From Sphingomonas sp. GM_Shp_1 (GTDB lineage Bacteria > Pseudomonadota > Alphaproteobacteria > Sphingomonadales > Sphingomonadaceae), in the NCBI RefSeq assembly GCF_026540895.1, contig NZ_JALNUR010000003.1:124001-188000 (forward strand): 64,000 bases of DNA, read 5' to 3'. The position numbers and the translations under genes are program-made. The notes beneath the pieces were generated by a model. That model ran no database searches. It was not told where the DNA came from and saw only the letters and a list, made by a program, of their open reading frames with translations. Below are positions 42,009 through 51,830 of the stretch, piece by piece (within the stretch, counting starts at the first letter, position 1; each line of letters begins with the position of its first letter).

Positions 42009-43296
42009 GCTGCGCCATGCGTCGGTACAATGTCCCCCGGCTGATCCCCAGCGCGTTCGCGGCGCGTGAGATATTGTGCCGATGCTCCTTCAGCGCGGCG
42101 ACGATCATCAGCTTTTCGGCATCGTCCAGGCGGAAGGGCGTGGCGGCATCCTGTTCGGGGGCGACCGATGCGGTCATCGCCGGGCGGATCGCGGCGGCAT
42201 CCACCACGCCGTCATCGGACAGCAGCACCGCCCGCTCCACCGACGCCGCCAGCCCGCGCACCTCGTCCGGCCATTCGGTCGCGGACACGATCGCCTCGGC
42301 GGCGGGGGTCAGCCGGGCGGCGGCATGGCCATAGCTTTCCCCGGCGACCCGCGCGAAATGCCGGGCCAGGATCACCGCATCTTCGCGCCGCGCCGACAGA
42401 GGCGGGACCGCGATCTCCAGCGTGCAGAGGCGGCGGCACAGGGCGGGCGACAGCACGGCGACCCCGTCCGCCACGCTGATGCACCGCAGGCCCGGCAGCA
42501 GCCGGTCGAGCAGCCGCGCCTGCGCCACCGCATCCAGCCGGTCGGGATATCGCAACACCACGGTCCCCCGCGCTTCGTCGAGCGACCGCCACTGATCGGT
42601 ATCGCGCAGATCGATTCGGGGCGGCGGCGTCGCGGCGTCGCCCGATGCGGCATGAACCGCCATCGCGGTCAGGGTCCGTCCCGATCCCGAGCGCCCGGTG
42701 ACGCAGATATTGGCGACGGTCGGTCCGACCCGCTGGATCATCGCCCGCACCTCGGCCATGGCGGGGGAGTCGCCCAACAGCATCGAGCCACCGCCGACCG
42801 GGCGCGGGGCGGGGGCCAGGCTGCCCTCCCGCTGTCCGACGACGGCGGCGCATTTGGCGAGCAGATCGTCCTTGCGCCACGGCTTCATCAGGAAATCCCG
42901 CGCGCCCGCCTGCATCGCGGCGACGGCGATGCGGATGCCGCTATGCGCGGTGATGACGATGATCCGCGCGCCGGGATCGTCCGCCATGATCCGCGCGATA
43001 CAGGCCAGCCCCTCTTCCCCACTGGTGCGCCCCGCCCCGAAATTCATGTCGAGCAGGATCAGATCGTAGCGCCGCCCGGCCAGCATCGAATAGGCGGATT
43101 GCGGATCGGTGGCGACTTCGACCTTGTGTCCGGCCAGGCGGAACAGGATGTCGGTCGTCCGCGCCACGACCGGATCGTCCTCGACCAACAAGATCCGCCA
43201 AGCGCTTGACAGGTCCGGCGAGTGTCCGTGCGCGGACATCTTGTCCCATCCTGTCGGGTCGCCAAAAGCCTTTGTCGAAGATAAGTCTTTGTTCAT
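41998..43296 (-). CDS. NtrC-like response regulator with a degenerate AAA+ domain
   Basis: 432 residues. The receiver has ILLVEDDPVVARTTDILF, phospho-Asp in YDLILLDMNFGAG and the Lys in DFLMKPWRKDD. The central domain aligns with NtrC AAA+ domains but is crippled: Walker A reads GRSGSGRT (Lys changed to Arg), Walker B becomes GTVVLRYPDRL, and the sigma-54-contacting GAFTGA loop is absent. The C-terminal Fis-type helix-turn-helix is intact (HRHNISRAANALGISRGTLY). It should therefore act as a plain DNA-binding regulator and not as a sigma-54 activator. It is divergent from the ABC permease locus, which has a palindrome in its control region. Confidence 0.88.
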   Translation of the reverse strand: MNKDLSSTKAFGDPTGWDKMSAHGHSPDLSSAWRILLVEDDPVVARTTDILFRLAGHKVEVATDPQSAYSMLAGRRYDLILLDMNFGAGRTSGEEGLACIARIMADDPGARIIVITAHSGIRIAVAAMQAGARDFLMKPWRKDDLLAKCAAVVGQREGSLAPAPRPVGGGSMLLGDSPAMAEVRAMIQRVGPTVANICVTGRSGSGRTLTAMAVHAASGDAATPPPRIDLRDTDQWRSLDEARGTVVLRYPDRLDAVAQARLLDRLLPGLRCISVADGVAVLSPALCRRLCTLEIAVPPLSARREDAVILARHFARVAGESYGHAAARLTPAAEAIVSATEWPDEVRGLAASVERAVLLSDDGVVDAAAIRPAMTASVAPEQDAATPFRLDDAEKLMIVAALKEHRHNISRAANALGISRGTLYRRMAQHGL

Positions 43297-43324
43297 AGCG
43301 ATTTGGCGTTTCCGACGCTGGACA

Positions 43325-43337
43325 GTGACAGTGTCAC
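43325..43337. promoter_or_regulatory. Palindrome between response regulator and ABC locus
   Basis: GTGACAGTGTCAC is a 6+6 inverted repeat with one central base. It lies 29 bases before the regulator start and about 100 bases before the ABC remnant, so the Fis-type regulator is its most likely ligand. Confidence 0.5.
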
Positions 43338-43439
43338 CATGATGACCGAACAGCCGATACGCGCAAGGGGCGCGCGATATGTCGCCGAGCATGGCTTTTC
43401 GCCTTGCTTGATCCTGGCGTTCATGGTGCGTGCGCGGGC

Positions 43440-43613
43440 ATGATCCGGCTCCGGAATATCCAGCGCCGCTATGTGTCGCACGAGGTCGAGACGAACGACG
43501 AAGGGGCGACGATCGCGCGGGTCACCCACTCGCCCGGCCATGCCGATATTGCCACGCGTCGCATCGACATGCTCCATGGGCGTATCGTCGCCAGTGCGAT
43601 CCGCGCGATCTGA
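43440..43613 (+). pseudogene. ABC-transporter ATPase remnant with large in-frame internal deletion
   Basis: The 57-codon frame starts MIRLRNIQRRYVSHEVETN, which is the first strand of a MacB/LolD-type ABC ATPase, and passes straight into DEGATIARVTHSPGHADIA and TRRIDMLHGRIVA, which is the family's C-terminal end (normally EGATIVMVTHxPxxA... followed by the DGRIV strand). Walker A, the Q loop, the LSGGQ signature and Walker B are all missing, about 150-170 residues. The frame is still open and ends 15 bases before the permease gene. It cannot hydrolyse ATP. Either a real deletion or an assembly error at about 43495-43500. Confidence 0.78.
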
Positions 43614-43628
43614 TCCTGGGAGGATGTC

Positions 43629-46055
43629 ATGATGAACGGCTTCGTGCTCACCTCGCTCTACCGCTCGCTCACCCGCCACAAGCTTTACGCCGCGCTCAAC
43701 ATCGGCGGACTGGCGGTGGGGATCGCGGTGTTCCTGATCCTGGGCCTCTATGTCCGGTTCGAGACGAGTTTCGAGCGATGGCTGCCGCATCATGACGAAA
43801 TCCATGTCGTGCGGACCGAACTCCATCTGCCGGGCAGCCCGTTCAACGGTGCCTATCCGGTGACCATGGCCGGGCTGTTCGAGCAGATGCGGCAGGAGTT
43901 TCCCGGCCTGGTCGGCACACGACTGCGCGGCGGCAAGCTGGGAGGCAGTGTCATTCGCGAAGATGATGCGATCGCGGCCGACGTCGTCCAGGTCGATCCG
44001 TCCTTCTTCGACGTGTTCGACATTCCGATGGTGCGTGGAGACGGGCGCCGCGCGCTGGCCGAGCCGTCGGGGGCGTTGGTGAGCCGTAGCGAGGCGCAGC
44101 GATTGTTCGGCGATGCCGACCCTATCGGGCAGACCATCACCATCGCGGTCGACGCGCCGCAGGTCTATCGCATCGCCGGAATCTTCGAGGATCTGCCGAA
44201 GACGACCGAGCTTCAGGCCTCGATCCTGATCCCGATGCCGCGCGCGCCGCCGCCCGCAGTGCAATGGTCGTGGTACAGATGGGGCATGGTCGACGGGGCG
44301 ACCTATCTCCGCTTTCCCGATGGAGGCGCGGCACGAGCGTTCGCTGCGAAGATGCCCGCCTTCATCCGTCGGCACGCCGGACAGGATCTGGGGCCCGATC
44401 CCACCAGGATCATCTCGCTCTCCCTGCTGCCGATCACCCGACTGCACCTGGAGCCGCCGGGCGGGGCGGAGAGCAATGGACGCAGGCTGACCGTGGCGAC
44501 GCTGGGGATGGTCGGCGTCCTGACGCTGCTGATCGCGATCATCAACTATGTAAACCTGGCGACGGCTCAGTCCGGCCTGCGCGCGCGAGAGGTGGCGGTG
44601 CGCAAGGTATTGGGGGCCAGCAGGGTGGCCCTGATCCGCCAGTTTCTGGGGGAAGCAGCGGCAACGGCCGCGATGGCCAGCCTGCTCGGCATGATCCTGA
44701 CCGAAGTGAGCCTGCCCGTCATCAATGCCGCCGGCGGCCTGTCGCTCCGCTTTCCCTATGCCCTCGCGCTGCCCTTGCTGGTGGGGTTGGTACTGATCAT
44801 TGCGCTCGCGGCGGGAGCCTATCCGGCGGTGCGGCTGTCGCGCTTCTCCGCCGCCGCCGTCCTGGCGTCGGCGCAGGCGCCGGGCGGCGGGCGTCGTGGC
44901 ACCCGCACTCGCGAGACGCTGGTCGTGATCCAGTTCAGTCTCGCCATCGCCTTCCTGATCGGCACGGTCGTGCTGGTCGCGCAGACGGCGCATGTCCGAC
45001 GATCGGATCTGGGTTTCAGGCGCGACGGCCTGATGATCGTGGCGTCGCTGGCCGACAAACGCATCTTCCCGGATCAGGCCCGCCCGATCGTGGCGGCGCT
45101 CCGCCGCCTGCCCGGGGTCGTAGCGGTGGGAACCAGCGGATCGGCGCCGGGGATGGTCAATTACGGCGTGGACTCGATCGACCTGCCGGGTCGTCCGGCC
45201 CTGACGTTCGGCAACGTCATCGTGGGTCCCGATTTTTTCCGGACCTACGGCCCCAGGCTGCTGGCAGGGCGCGTCTTCGATGATGCGCACGGTGCCGACG
45301 ATGCCAGCGACTGGACCAAATGGAAGAACGGGCGCAACGTCGTCATCAACCGCAAGGCCGTCGAGCAACTGGGCTTCCGAACGGCCGAGGATGCCATCGG
45401 CAAGACCGTCGGCCGTCTCGCGCCCCGGACGATCATCGGCGTGATCGACCAACTCCGCTTCGCCTCGCCGCGCACCGCCGAGACGGCGACATTCTACCAA
45501 TATGTCCGCGACGTTCCGTACCCCGCCGTCGCCGCGATCCGGTACACGGGTAGTTCGGCTGCGATGCTGGGCCGGATTCGAACGGTATGGCGACGCCTGT
45601 CGCCGCAAGTGCCGCTGGTCGTGGAAACGGCGGACCAGCGTTTGTCGGAATTCTACCAGGCCGACGACCGGGCCACCCGTCTGTTCGGGATCGGGGCGGG
45701 GTTGGCGGTGCTGATCGGCTGTGTCGGATTGTGGGGCCTTGCGTCGTTCAACACGGCGCGGCGCGTGCGCGAGATCGGCATCCGCAAGACGCTGGGCGCA
45801 TCGTCCGCCGATATCGTGAAGCTGCTGGTCGGGCAGTTCCTGCGCCCCGTGTTGATCGCGAACGTGATCGCCTGGCCGCTGGCGTTCGTCGCCATGCGGA
45901 CATGGCTGTCGGGCTTCGACGATCGCATCGCGCTGTCGCCATTCTATTTCGTAGGAGCGAGCCTGCTGGCCATCGGCATCGCGGTGCTGACCGTCCTGGG
46001 CCAGGCCCTCAGCGCCAGCCGGGCGACCCCGGCATCGGCGCTTCGCCAGGACTAG
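43629..46055 (+). CDS. MacB/FtsX-type ABC transporter permease
   Basis: 808 residues, intact. The first half has an N-terminal membrane helix ([20 protein letters not shown]), a periplasmic MacB-PCD domain and three helices with [20 protein letters not shown]; the second half repeats this with [19 protein letters not shown] and [20 protein letters not shown]. The REVAVRK/REIGIRK coupling motifs contact the ATPase in MacB-like mechanotransmitters. GGGAGG supports ATG 43629 or 43632. The partner ATPase gene directly upstream is a deleted remnant, so the permease needs another ATPase or is non-functional. No adaptor gene is adjacent. Confidence 0.9.
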   Translation: MMNGFVLTSLYRSLTRHKLYAALNIGGLAVGIAVFLILGLYVRFETSFERWLPHHDEIHVVRTELHLPGSPFNGAYPVTMAGLFEQMRQEFPGLVGTRLRGGKLGGSVIREDDAIAADVVQVDPSFFDVFDIPMVRGDGRRALAEPSGALVSRSEAQRLFGDADPIGQTITIAVDAPQVYRIAGIFEDLPKTTELQASILIPMPRAPPPAVQWSWYRWGMVDGATYLRFPDGGAARAFAAKMPAFIRRHAGQDLGPDPTRIISLSLLPITRLHLEPPGGAESNGRRLTVATLGMVGVLTLLIAIINYVNLATAQSGLRAREVAVRKVLGASRVALIRQFLGEAAATAAMASLLGMILTEVSLPVINAAGGLSLRFPYALALPLLVGLVLIIALAAGAYPAVRLSRFSAAAVLASAQAPGGGRRGTRTRETLVVIQFSLAIAFLIGTVVLVAQTAHVRRSDLGFRRDGLMIVASLADKRIFPDQARPIVAALRRLPGVVAVGTSGSAPGMVNYGVDSIDLPGRPALTFGNVIVGPDFFRTYGPRLLAGRVFDDAHGADDASDWTKWKNGRNVVINRKAVEQLGFRTAEDAIGKTVGRLAPRTIIGVIDQLRFASPRTAETATFYQYVRDVPYPAVAAIRYTGSSAAMLGRIRTVWRRLSPQVPLVVETADQRLSEFYQADDRATRLFGIGAGLAVLIGCVGLWGLASFNTARRVREIGIRKTLGASSADIVKLLVGQFLRPVLIANVIAWPLAFVAMRTWLSGFDDRIALSPFYFVGASLLAIGIAVLTVLGQALSASRATPASALRQD

Positions 46056-49000
46056 GGCCGGCCGTAGCCGCCGCCGCCCGGCGTCTCGATCACGATCCGG
46101 TCGCCGGGTTTCAGTTCAACCTGGTCGGTGCCCCGCATCGCCTCGATCCGGCCATCGGCGCGCTCGACATGCTGGGTGCCCGCCATGCCGTCCCCGCCGC
46201 CCGCCAGGCCGAAGGGGGCGATGGTCCGGCGTGAGGCGACCAGCGTGGCGGTCATCGGCTCGAGCGCGGTGATCGCCCGGATCGCCCCGTCGCCGCCGCG
46301 ATGCCGTCCTTCGCCGCCCGAGCCCCGGCGGATGGCGAAGCGGTCGAGGCGGACGGGGTAGCGGCGTTCCAGGATCTCGGGATCGGTGATCCGGGTGTTC
46401 GTCATATGGGTGTGCACCGCCGAGGCGCCGTCGAAGCCGGGTCCGGCGCCCGCGCCGCCGCAGATCGTCTCGTAATATTGGTGCCGGTCATTACCGAACA
46501 GGAAGTTGTTCATCGTACCCTGTGACGCGGCCGATGCGCCCAAGGCCCCCAGCAAGGCGTTGCACACCGCCTGGCTGACCTCGGTATTCCCCGCCACCAC
46601 CGCGCTGCCGGGTGGGGGAGAGAGGAACGAGCCTTCCGGAATGACGATGGTGAGGGGAGCCAGACAACCCTCGTTGAGCGGCAGGTCTTCGCCCACCAGA
46701 CAGCGAAAGGCATAGAGTACCACCGCGCGCGTGACGGCGGGGGGCGCGTTGAAATTGCCTGCGCTGGCCGGGCCGGTGCCGGTGAAGTCCATCGTCGCGG
46801 CCCGCGCGGCCCGGTCGATCGTGACCTGGACCTTCAACGGCGTGCCGTCGTCCATCGCATAGTCGAACGCGCCGTCCGACAGGTTGCTCAGGACGCGGCG
46901 GATGCTTTCCTCGGCATGCGCCATGACATGGCCCATATAGGCGCTGACCATCGGCCAGCCCTGGGTCGCGACCATCGCGTTCAGTTCGGCGATGCCGGTG
47001 GCATTGGCGGCGAGCTGTGCCTTGATATCGGCGACATTGGTGTCCGGACTGCGTGCCGGATGGCGCGCCTCGCCCAGCAGACGACGAAATGCGTCCTCGC
47101 GAAATTCGCCGCCGTCGACCAGCAGGAAATCGTCGATTACGACGCCCTCATCCTCCAGCGTCCGGGAGTTGGGCGGCGTCGATCCCGGCGTCAGCCCGCC
47201 GATATCGGCATGATGGCCGCGATTGGCGACGAAGAAGCGAATGTCGCCGTCCTCACCGAAGACCGGCGCGATGACCGTGACATCGGGCAGGTGGGTGCCG
47301 CCGTTGAAGGGATTGTTGAGCGCCACGACATCGCCGGGCTTCAGGCTTCCACCCCGGCTCGCCAGCACCGCGCGGACGCTCTCTCCCATTGCGCCCAGAT
47401 GCACGGGCACGTGCGGCGCGTTGGCGATCAGATGTCCCGATGCGTCGAACAGCGCACAGGAAAAGTCCAGCCGTTCCTTCATGTTGACGCTGACCGAGGT
47501 GTTGCGCAGCACCACACCCATCCGCTCGGCGATGCCCATGAACTGGGTGTTGAACAGCTCCAGCCGGACGGGATCGACCACCGCCGGATCGGGCAGGCTC
47601 CGTTGGCTTGCGCCGTCATGGGTCAGCAGCAATTCGCCGCCCGAGCCGACTTCCAGGGTCCAGCCGGGCTCGACCATCGTCGTCGCGATCGCTTCGCGGA
47701 TCAGGGCGGGGCCGGTGATGCGGTCGCCGGGGCGCAGATGATCGCGGTCATGGATCGGCGTCGGGTGCTCCGCGCCGCCGGTCCAGACGGCGACGGTGGC
47801 CAGCGGCGGCGGCAACGGTCCGTCGCGCGGGGGCAGGGGCGGGGGAGCCACCGGCTCGCCGGACAGGACCGCCTCCACGACCAGCGTTTCGATCACGATG
47901 TCTCGCTCGGGACTGACGAAGCCGAAGCGGGCGCGATGGGTCTGCTCGAACGCCGCGCGCATCGTCGGAGCATCGGCCAGCGTGACGCCCAATGCCGTAT
48001 CGGTGCCAGCGTAACGCAGATTGACGGTCGCCACTCGCCTAGCGTCCCCGCCGACCTCCGCCGCCGCCGCATCGCCCAGTTCCGCCGCCAAGTCATCGAG
48101 CGGCGCGCCCAATAGCTGCTCGACCGAGCGTTGCCGGATCGCGACCTGATCCGCCAGCCCCATGCCATAAGCCGACAGCACGCCCGCCAGCGGATGGATC
48201 AGCACCCGGCTCATCCCCAGCATCTCGGCGACGCGACAGGCATGCTGGCCGCCCGCGCCGCCGAAGCACTGAAGCGCGAAGTCGGTGACATCCTCGCCCC
48301 GCTCCAGCGCGACGCGCTTGATCGCCGCCGCCATATGCGCGACCGCGACCTCCAGAAAGCCTTCGGCGACCCGGCGGGGATCGTCCATGCCGGTTGCCGA
48401 CGCCAGTTCGGCAAAGTCGCGCGCCGACGCCCGGGCATCCAGCGGCTGATCGCCGTTCGGACCGAACACGGCGGGGAAATGGGCGGGCTGGATCTTGCCG
48501 ACCAGGACATTGGCATCGGTCACGGTCAGGGGGCCGCCGCGTCGATAACAGGCGGGGCCGGGATTGGCCCCGGCGCTATCCGGGCCGACCCGGAAGCGCG
48601 CGCCGTCATAATGCAGGATCGACCCGCCGCCCGCCGCGACCGTGTCGATCGCCATCATCGGCACGCGCATCTCGACCCCGGCGATCTCGGCGTCCAGCAC
48701 CCGCTCGAAGCGCCCGGCATAAAGGGCGACGTCGGTCGAGGTGCCGCCCATGTCGAAGCCGATCACCCGGTCGATCCCCGCCGCCTCCGCCGTCCGCGCT
48801 GCCGCCACCACGCCGCCCGCCGGGCCGGACAGGATCGCGTCCTTGCCCTGAAAGACCGAGGCTTCGGCCAGACCGCCGTTCGACTGCATGAAATGGAGCG
48901 GCACGCCGTCCAGCGCGTCGGCGACGCGATCGACGTAGCGACGCAGGACGGGGGACAGATAGGCATCGACCACGCTCGTCCGCCCGCGCGCGACCAGCCC

Positions 49001-49597
49001 GATCAGCGGGCTGACCGCATGGCTGGCTGAGACCTGCGCGAATCCTGCGGCTCGGGCGAGGGCGGCGACCCGTTGTTCGACGGCGGGATGCGCCCAGGCA
49101 TGGGTGAGCGCGATGGCGACCGCCTCATAGCCCTCCGCGCGTTTCGTGGCGAACATCGCGGCGACCTCCGCCTCGTTCAGCGGCGTCACCTCGCCACCGT
49201 CCCGGTCGATCCGGCCATCGATCTCGATCAGGCCGTCGTAGAGCGGTTCGGGCAGGCGGATGGCGAGGTCGAAGAGGCGGGGGCGCGCCTGGTTGCCGAT
49301 GGCGAGCAGATCGGCAAAGCCGCGATCGACCACCAGCAGCGTGCGCGTGCCCTTGCGCTCCAGCAGGGCGTTGGTCGCGACGGTGGTTCCCATCTTGACC
49401 TCGGCGATGACGTCGCCGGGCAGCAGGTCGTCGTCGGACAGGCCCAGCAGTTGGCGGATGCCTGCCACCGCCGCATCGGCATAGCGTTCCGGGTTTTCGC
49501 TCAGCAATTTGGTGGTGGTCAGCGTGCCGTCCGGCGCGCGCGCGACGATGTCGGTGAAGGTCCCGCCACGATCGATCCAGAATGACCAGCGCGCCAT
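46052..49597 (-). CDS. 5-oxoprolinase (ATP-hydrolysing), fused hydantoinase A/B type
   Basis: 1181 residues. The HyuA half opens [20 protein letters not shown] and contains [16 protein letters not shown] and [20 protein letters not shown], the actin-like ATP-binding motifs; the HyuB half begins near residue 680 ([20 protein letters not shown]) and ends [10 protein letters not shown]. The one-chain A+B layout is that of eukaryotic-type OPLAH and its bacterial relatives, which open 5-oxoproline to glutamate using ATP. ATG 49597 is preferred over codons nine bases earlier. It is divergent from a MarR regulator and DUF969/DUF979 genes, which strengthens the 5-oxoproline assignment. Confidence 0.9.
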   Translation of the reverse strand: MARWSFWIDRGGTFTDIVARAPDGTLTTTKLLSENPERYADAAVAGIRQLLGLSDDDLLPGDVIAEVKMGTTVATNALLERKGTRTLLVVDRGFADLLAIGNQARPRLFDLAIRLPEPLYDGLIEIDGRIDRDGGEVTPLNEAEVAAMFATKRAEGYEAVAIALTHAWAHPAVEQRVAALARAAGFAQVSASHAVSPLIGLVARGRTSVVDAYLSPVLRRYVDRVADALDGVPLHFMQSNGGLAEASVFQGKDAILSGPAGGVVAAARTAEAAGIDRVIGFDMGGTSTDVALYAGRFERVLDAEIAGVEMRVPMMAIDTVAAGGGSILHYDGARFRVGPDSAGANPGPACYRRGGPLTVTDANVLVGKIQPAHFPAVFGPNGDQPLDARASARDFAELASATGMDDPRRVAEGFLEVAVAHMAAAIKRVALERGEDVTDFALQCFGGAGGQHACRVAEMLGMSRVLIHPLAGVLSAYGMGLADQVAIRQRSVEQLLGAPLDDLAAELGDAAAAEVGGDARRVATVNLRYAGTDTALGVTLADAPTMRAAFEQTHRARFGFVSPERDIVIETLVVEAVLSGEPVAPPPLPPRDGPLPPPLATVAVWTGGAEHPTPIHDRDHLRPGDRITGPALIREAIATTMVEPGWTLEVGSGGELLLTHDGASQRSLPDPAVVDPVRLELFNTQFMGIAERMGVVLRNTSVSVNMKERLDFSCALFDASGHLIANAPHVPVHLGAMGESVRAVLASRGGSLKPGDVVALNNPFNGGTHLPDVTVIAPVFGEDGDIRFFVANRGHHADIGGLTPGSTPPNSRTLEDEGVVIDDFLLVDGGEFREDAFRRLLGEARHPARSPDTNVADIKAQLAANATGIAELNAMVATQGWPMVSAYMGHVMAHAEESIRRVLSNLSDGAFDYAMDDGTPLKVQVTIDRAARAATMDFTGTGPASAGNFNAPPAVTRAVVLYAFRCLVGEDLPLNEGCLAPLTIVIPEGSFLSPPPGSAVVAGNTEVSQAVCNALLGALGASAASQGTMNNFLFGNDRHQYYETICGGAGAGPGFDGASAVHTHMTNTRITDPEILERRYPVRLDRFAIRRGSGGEGRHRGGDGAIRAITALEPMTATLVASRRTIAPFGLAGGGDGMAGTQHVERADGRIEAMRGTDQVELKPGDRIVIETPGGGGYGRP

Positions 49598-49627
49598 CGC
49601 CAACACCTTGCCTATAAATTATCGACG

Positions 49628-49657
49628 AATCATCGCTATCATATTGACAGCGTGATT
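49628..49657. promoter_or_regulatory. Inverted repeat over back-to-back promoters of the 5-oxoproline locus
   Basis: AATCA-T-CGCTATCA (49628-49641) pairs with TGACAGCG-TGATT (49645-49657) around TAT: 12 of 13 pairs match with one bulged T. TTGACA (49644-49649) is a perfect plus-strand -35 within it, with GATCCT 17 bases on; a minus-strand -10 GATAAT lies at 49618-49623. The MarR-type product is the expected binder, controlling both sides. Confidence 0.62.
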
Positions 49658-49692
49658 GGCCAGAGCGATCCTCGCCACATGTGGGAGGGTGT

Positions 49693-50202
49693 ATGACGAC
49701 TGGCAGGCGGGCAATCGTTTCCTCGGCGCATCTCGCCGATGGCTCCGCGCCCGCTTTGTCGGAACTGGAGTTCAGCCTGACCCTGGCGGCGGCGGCCTAT
49801 CAGCGGTGGATGACGCGCTGTGCCGCCGCGACCGGACTGTCGCTGACGCCGATCGAGGTGCTGATCCTCCACACCGTCCGCCACCGCGACCGGCCCAAGC
49901 GGATCGCCGATATCGCGCTGGTCCTGGATATCGAGGATACGCACCTCGTCACCTATGCCGTGCGCAAGCTGGAGAAGGCCGGGCTGATCGCGACCCGGCG
50001 AGAGGGCAAGGAGAAGCTGCTCGTCGCGACCGAGGCGGGGCGCGATTTCTGCGCGGGCTATCGCGACATTCGCGAACGCATCCTGTCTACGGCGGTGGAA
50101 GCCGACGGCCCCGACGCCGCCGCATTGTCCGAGGCCGCCGATCTGCTGCGCCGCCTGTCGGGCCAGTATAACCAGGCGGCGCGTGCCGCCGCGACGCTGT
50201 AG
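49693..50202 (+). CDS. MarR-type winged-helix regulator (COG5631-like)
   Basis: 169 residues. The HTH core is LSLTPIEVLILHTVRHRDRP, KRIADIALVLDIEDTHLVTY and AVRKLEKAGLIATRREGKEK, with AxLxxRYxxAARAAATL-type C-terminus. The text fits the predicted MarR-like group COG5631. GGGAGG four bases upstream supports ATG 49693. It leads the DUF969-DUF979-DUF2891 genes by 12 bases and faces 5-oxoprolinase across a palindrome. The likely effector is 5-oxoproline or a related compound, which is inference. Confidence 0.87.
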   Translation: MTTGRRAIVSSAHLADGSAPALSELEFSLTLAAAAYQRWMTRCAAATGLSLTPIEVLILHTVRHRDRPKRIADIALVLDIEDTHLVTYAVRKLEKAGLIATRREGKEKLLVATEAGRDFCAGYRDIRERILSTAVEADGPDAAALSEAADLLRRLSGQYNQAARAAATL

Positions 50203-50214
50203 GACGGGGCGGCC

Positions 50215-50880
50215 ATGCTGGTCCTGTCGGGCATCGCGATCATCATCATCGGCTTCGCGCTGGGGGTGAACCCCTTGCTGGTCGTGACCGTCGCGGCCTT
50301 CGCCAGCGCGGCGGCGGCGGGTTTCGGGCCGGTCGAGGTGATCGCGATGATCGGCAAGGCCTTCGTATCGAGCCGCTTCATGGCGGTCGCCTGGCTCGCG
50401 CTGCCGACGATCGGATTGCTGGAGCGGGCCGGGTTGCGGGAGCGGGCGCGCGATGTCGTCCGGCGTCTGCGGGGGGCGACGACGGGGCGGGTGTTGCTGG
50501 GCTATATGATGCTGCGCCAGATCACCGCCGCGCTGGGGCTGACCTCGCTGGGCGGGCATGTCCAGATGGTCCGCCCGATCATCGCGCCGATGGCGGAGGG
50601 GGCGGAGGAACGGGATGAGGCGATCCCGCTCGACCCCGATACGCGCGACCATATCCGCGCCCATGCCGCCGCCGTCGACAATATCGGCGTGTTCTTCGGC
50701 GAGGATGTGTTCATCGCGATCGGTTCGATCCTGCTGATCCGCGCCATATTGGAGCAGGAGGGGATCATCGTCGCACCCCTGCATGTCGCGCTCTGGGCGA
50801 TCCCGACCGCGATCGCCGCGCTGCTGGTCCATGGCGCGCGCTTGCTGATGCTCGACCGGCGGTTGAAGGCGCGGCGTTGA
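50215..50880 (+). CDS. DUF969 membrane protein, putative 5-oxoproline transporter subunit
   Basis: 221 residues with about six membrane helices. SGIAIIIIGFALGVNPLLVV, GFGPVEVIAMIGKAFVSSRF and the amphipathic stretch GYMMLRQITAALGLTSLGGH followed by AAAVDNIGVFFGEDVFIAIG are the conserved DUF969 blocks. DUF969 and DUF979 always occur as a pair, often beside pyroglutamyl peptidase or 5-oxoprolinase genes, and have been proposed as a 5-oxoproline carrier. Presence opposite 5-oxoprolinase fits this. It overlaps the DUF979 start (TGATG). Confidence 0.88.
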   Translation: MLVLSGIAIIIIGFALGVNPLLVVTVAAFASAAAAGFGPVEVIAMIGKAFVSSRFMAVAWLALPTIGLLERAGLRERARDVVRRLRGATTGRVLLGYMMLRQITAALGLTSLGGHVQMVRPIIAPMAEGAEERDEAIPLDPDTRDHIRAHAAAVDNIGVFFGEDVFIAIGSILLIRAILEQEGIIVAPLHVALWAIPTAIAALLVHGARLLMLDRRLKARR

Positions 50881-51830
50881 TGATCGGGCTCGACGCGCTG
50901 GGGATCGCGGCGGCGGCGCTGCCCGCGACGGTGGCGATCCACCACGCGCTGGATCGCGCCGAGGCGACGCGGTGGCGCAATGTCGGCTTCTGGGGCGTGT
51001 TTGCGATCCTGCTCGGTGCGGGGCCGTGGCTGCCCGATCTGTTGAACGGGTGTCTGGTGCTGGTGATGGTCGGACTGGCGACATGGGGCCTGCGCCCGTC
51101 GCCGGTGGTGAGCAGTGATCGGCCTTCGTCCGTTCGCGAAGGTCCATGGCTTTTCGTGCCGGCGCTCGCCTTGCCCGCCGTGACGCTGGCGGGGACGTTG
51201 CTGGTGCCGGATGGCCGGATCGCGGGGGTGGCGCTGATCGATCCCAAGCAGGTGTCTTTGGTCGCGTTGGCGCTGGGGGCATTGGTCGCCCTGCTTCTCG
51301 CGATCCGGTTGACCCGGCCGCCCGCGACTGCCCCCGCGGCGGAGTCCCGGCGGCTGTCCGATGCGGTGGGCTGGGCGATGATCCTGCCTCAGATGCTGGC
51401 GGCGCTGGGCGGAGTGTTCGCGATGGCCGGGGTCGGCAAGGTAGTCGCCGACGGCGTGACCAGCGTCATCGCGCTCGACACGCCGCTGACCGCGACCATC
51501 GCCTATTGCGTCGGCATGGCGCTATTCACCATGGTGATGGGTAATGCCTTTGCGGCATTCCCGATCATGACGGCGGGGATCGGTTTGCCGATCGTCATCC
51601 ACCGTTTCGGGGGCGACCCCGCCGCCGTCGCGGCGCTCGGCATGTTGTCGGGATTTTGCGGGACGCTGATGACGCCGATGGCGGCGAACTTCAACATCGT
51701 GCCCGCCGCGATCCTGGAGCTTCGCGACCGGTTCGGGGTGATCCGCGTGCAATGGCCGACCGCCTTGCTGCTCCTCGTCTTCAACATCGCGGTGCTGGCC
51801 GCCTGTGGCTTTTCCGGAAGGATATCATGA
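50880..51830 (+). CDS. DUF979 membrane protein, putative 5-oxoproline transporter subunit
   Basis: 316 residues with about nine membrane helices. WAMILPQMLAALGGVFAMAG, the block GNAFAAFPIMTAGIGLPIVI and GMLSGFCGTLMTPMAANFNI are the signature of DUF979, and resemble ion-coupled carriers. It is the partner of DUF969. The ATG overlaps the upstream stop; a TTG three bases earlier is less likely. The stop overlaps the DUF2891 start by four bases, so all three are translated as one unit. Confidence 0.88.
   Translation: MIGLDALGIAAAALPATVAIHHALDRAEATRWRNVGFWGVFAILLGAGPWLPDLLNGCLVLVMVGLATWGLRPSPVVSSDRPSSVREGPWLFVPALALPAVTLAGTLLVPDGRIAGVALIDPKQVSLVALALGALVALLLAIRLTRPPATAPAAESRRLSDAVGWAMILPQMLAALGGVFAMAGVGKVVADGVTSVIALDTPLTATIAYCVGMALFTMVMGNAFAAFPIMTAGIGLPIVIHRFGGDPAAVAALGMLSGFCGTLMTPMAANFNIVPAAILELRDRFGVIRVQWPTALLLLVFNIAVLAACGFSGRIS

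Noticed and set aside
43392..43407. Sigma-54-like promoter TGGC...TTGC before the ABC remnant
   Set aside because: GG and GC are one base too far apart, and the adjacent regulator lacks GAFTGA, so sigma-54 control is unlikely.
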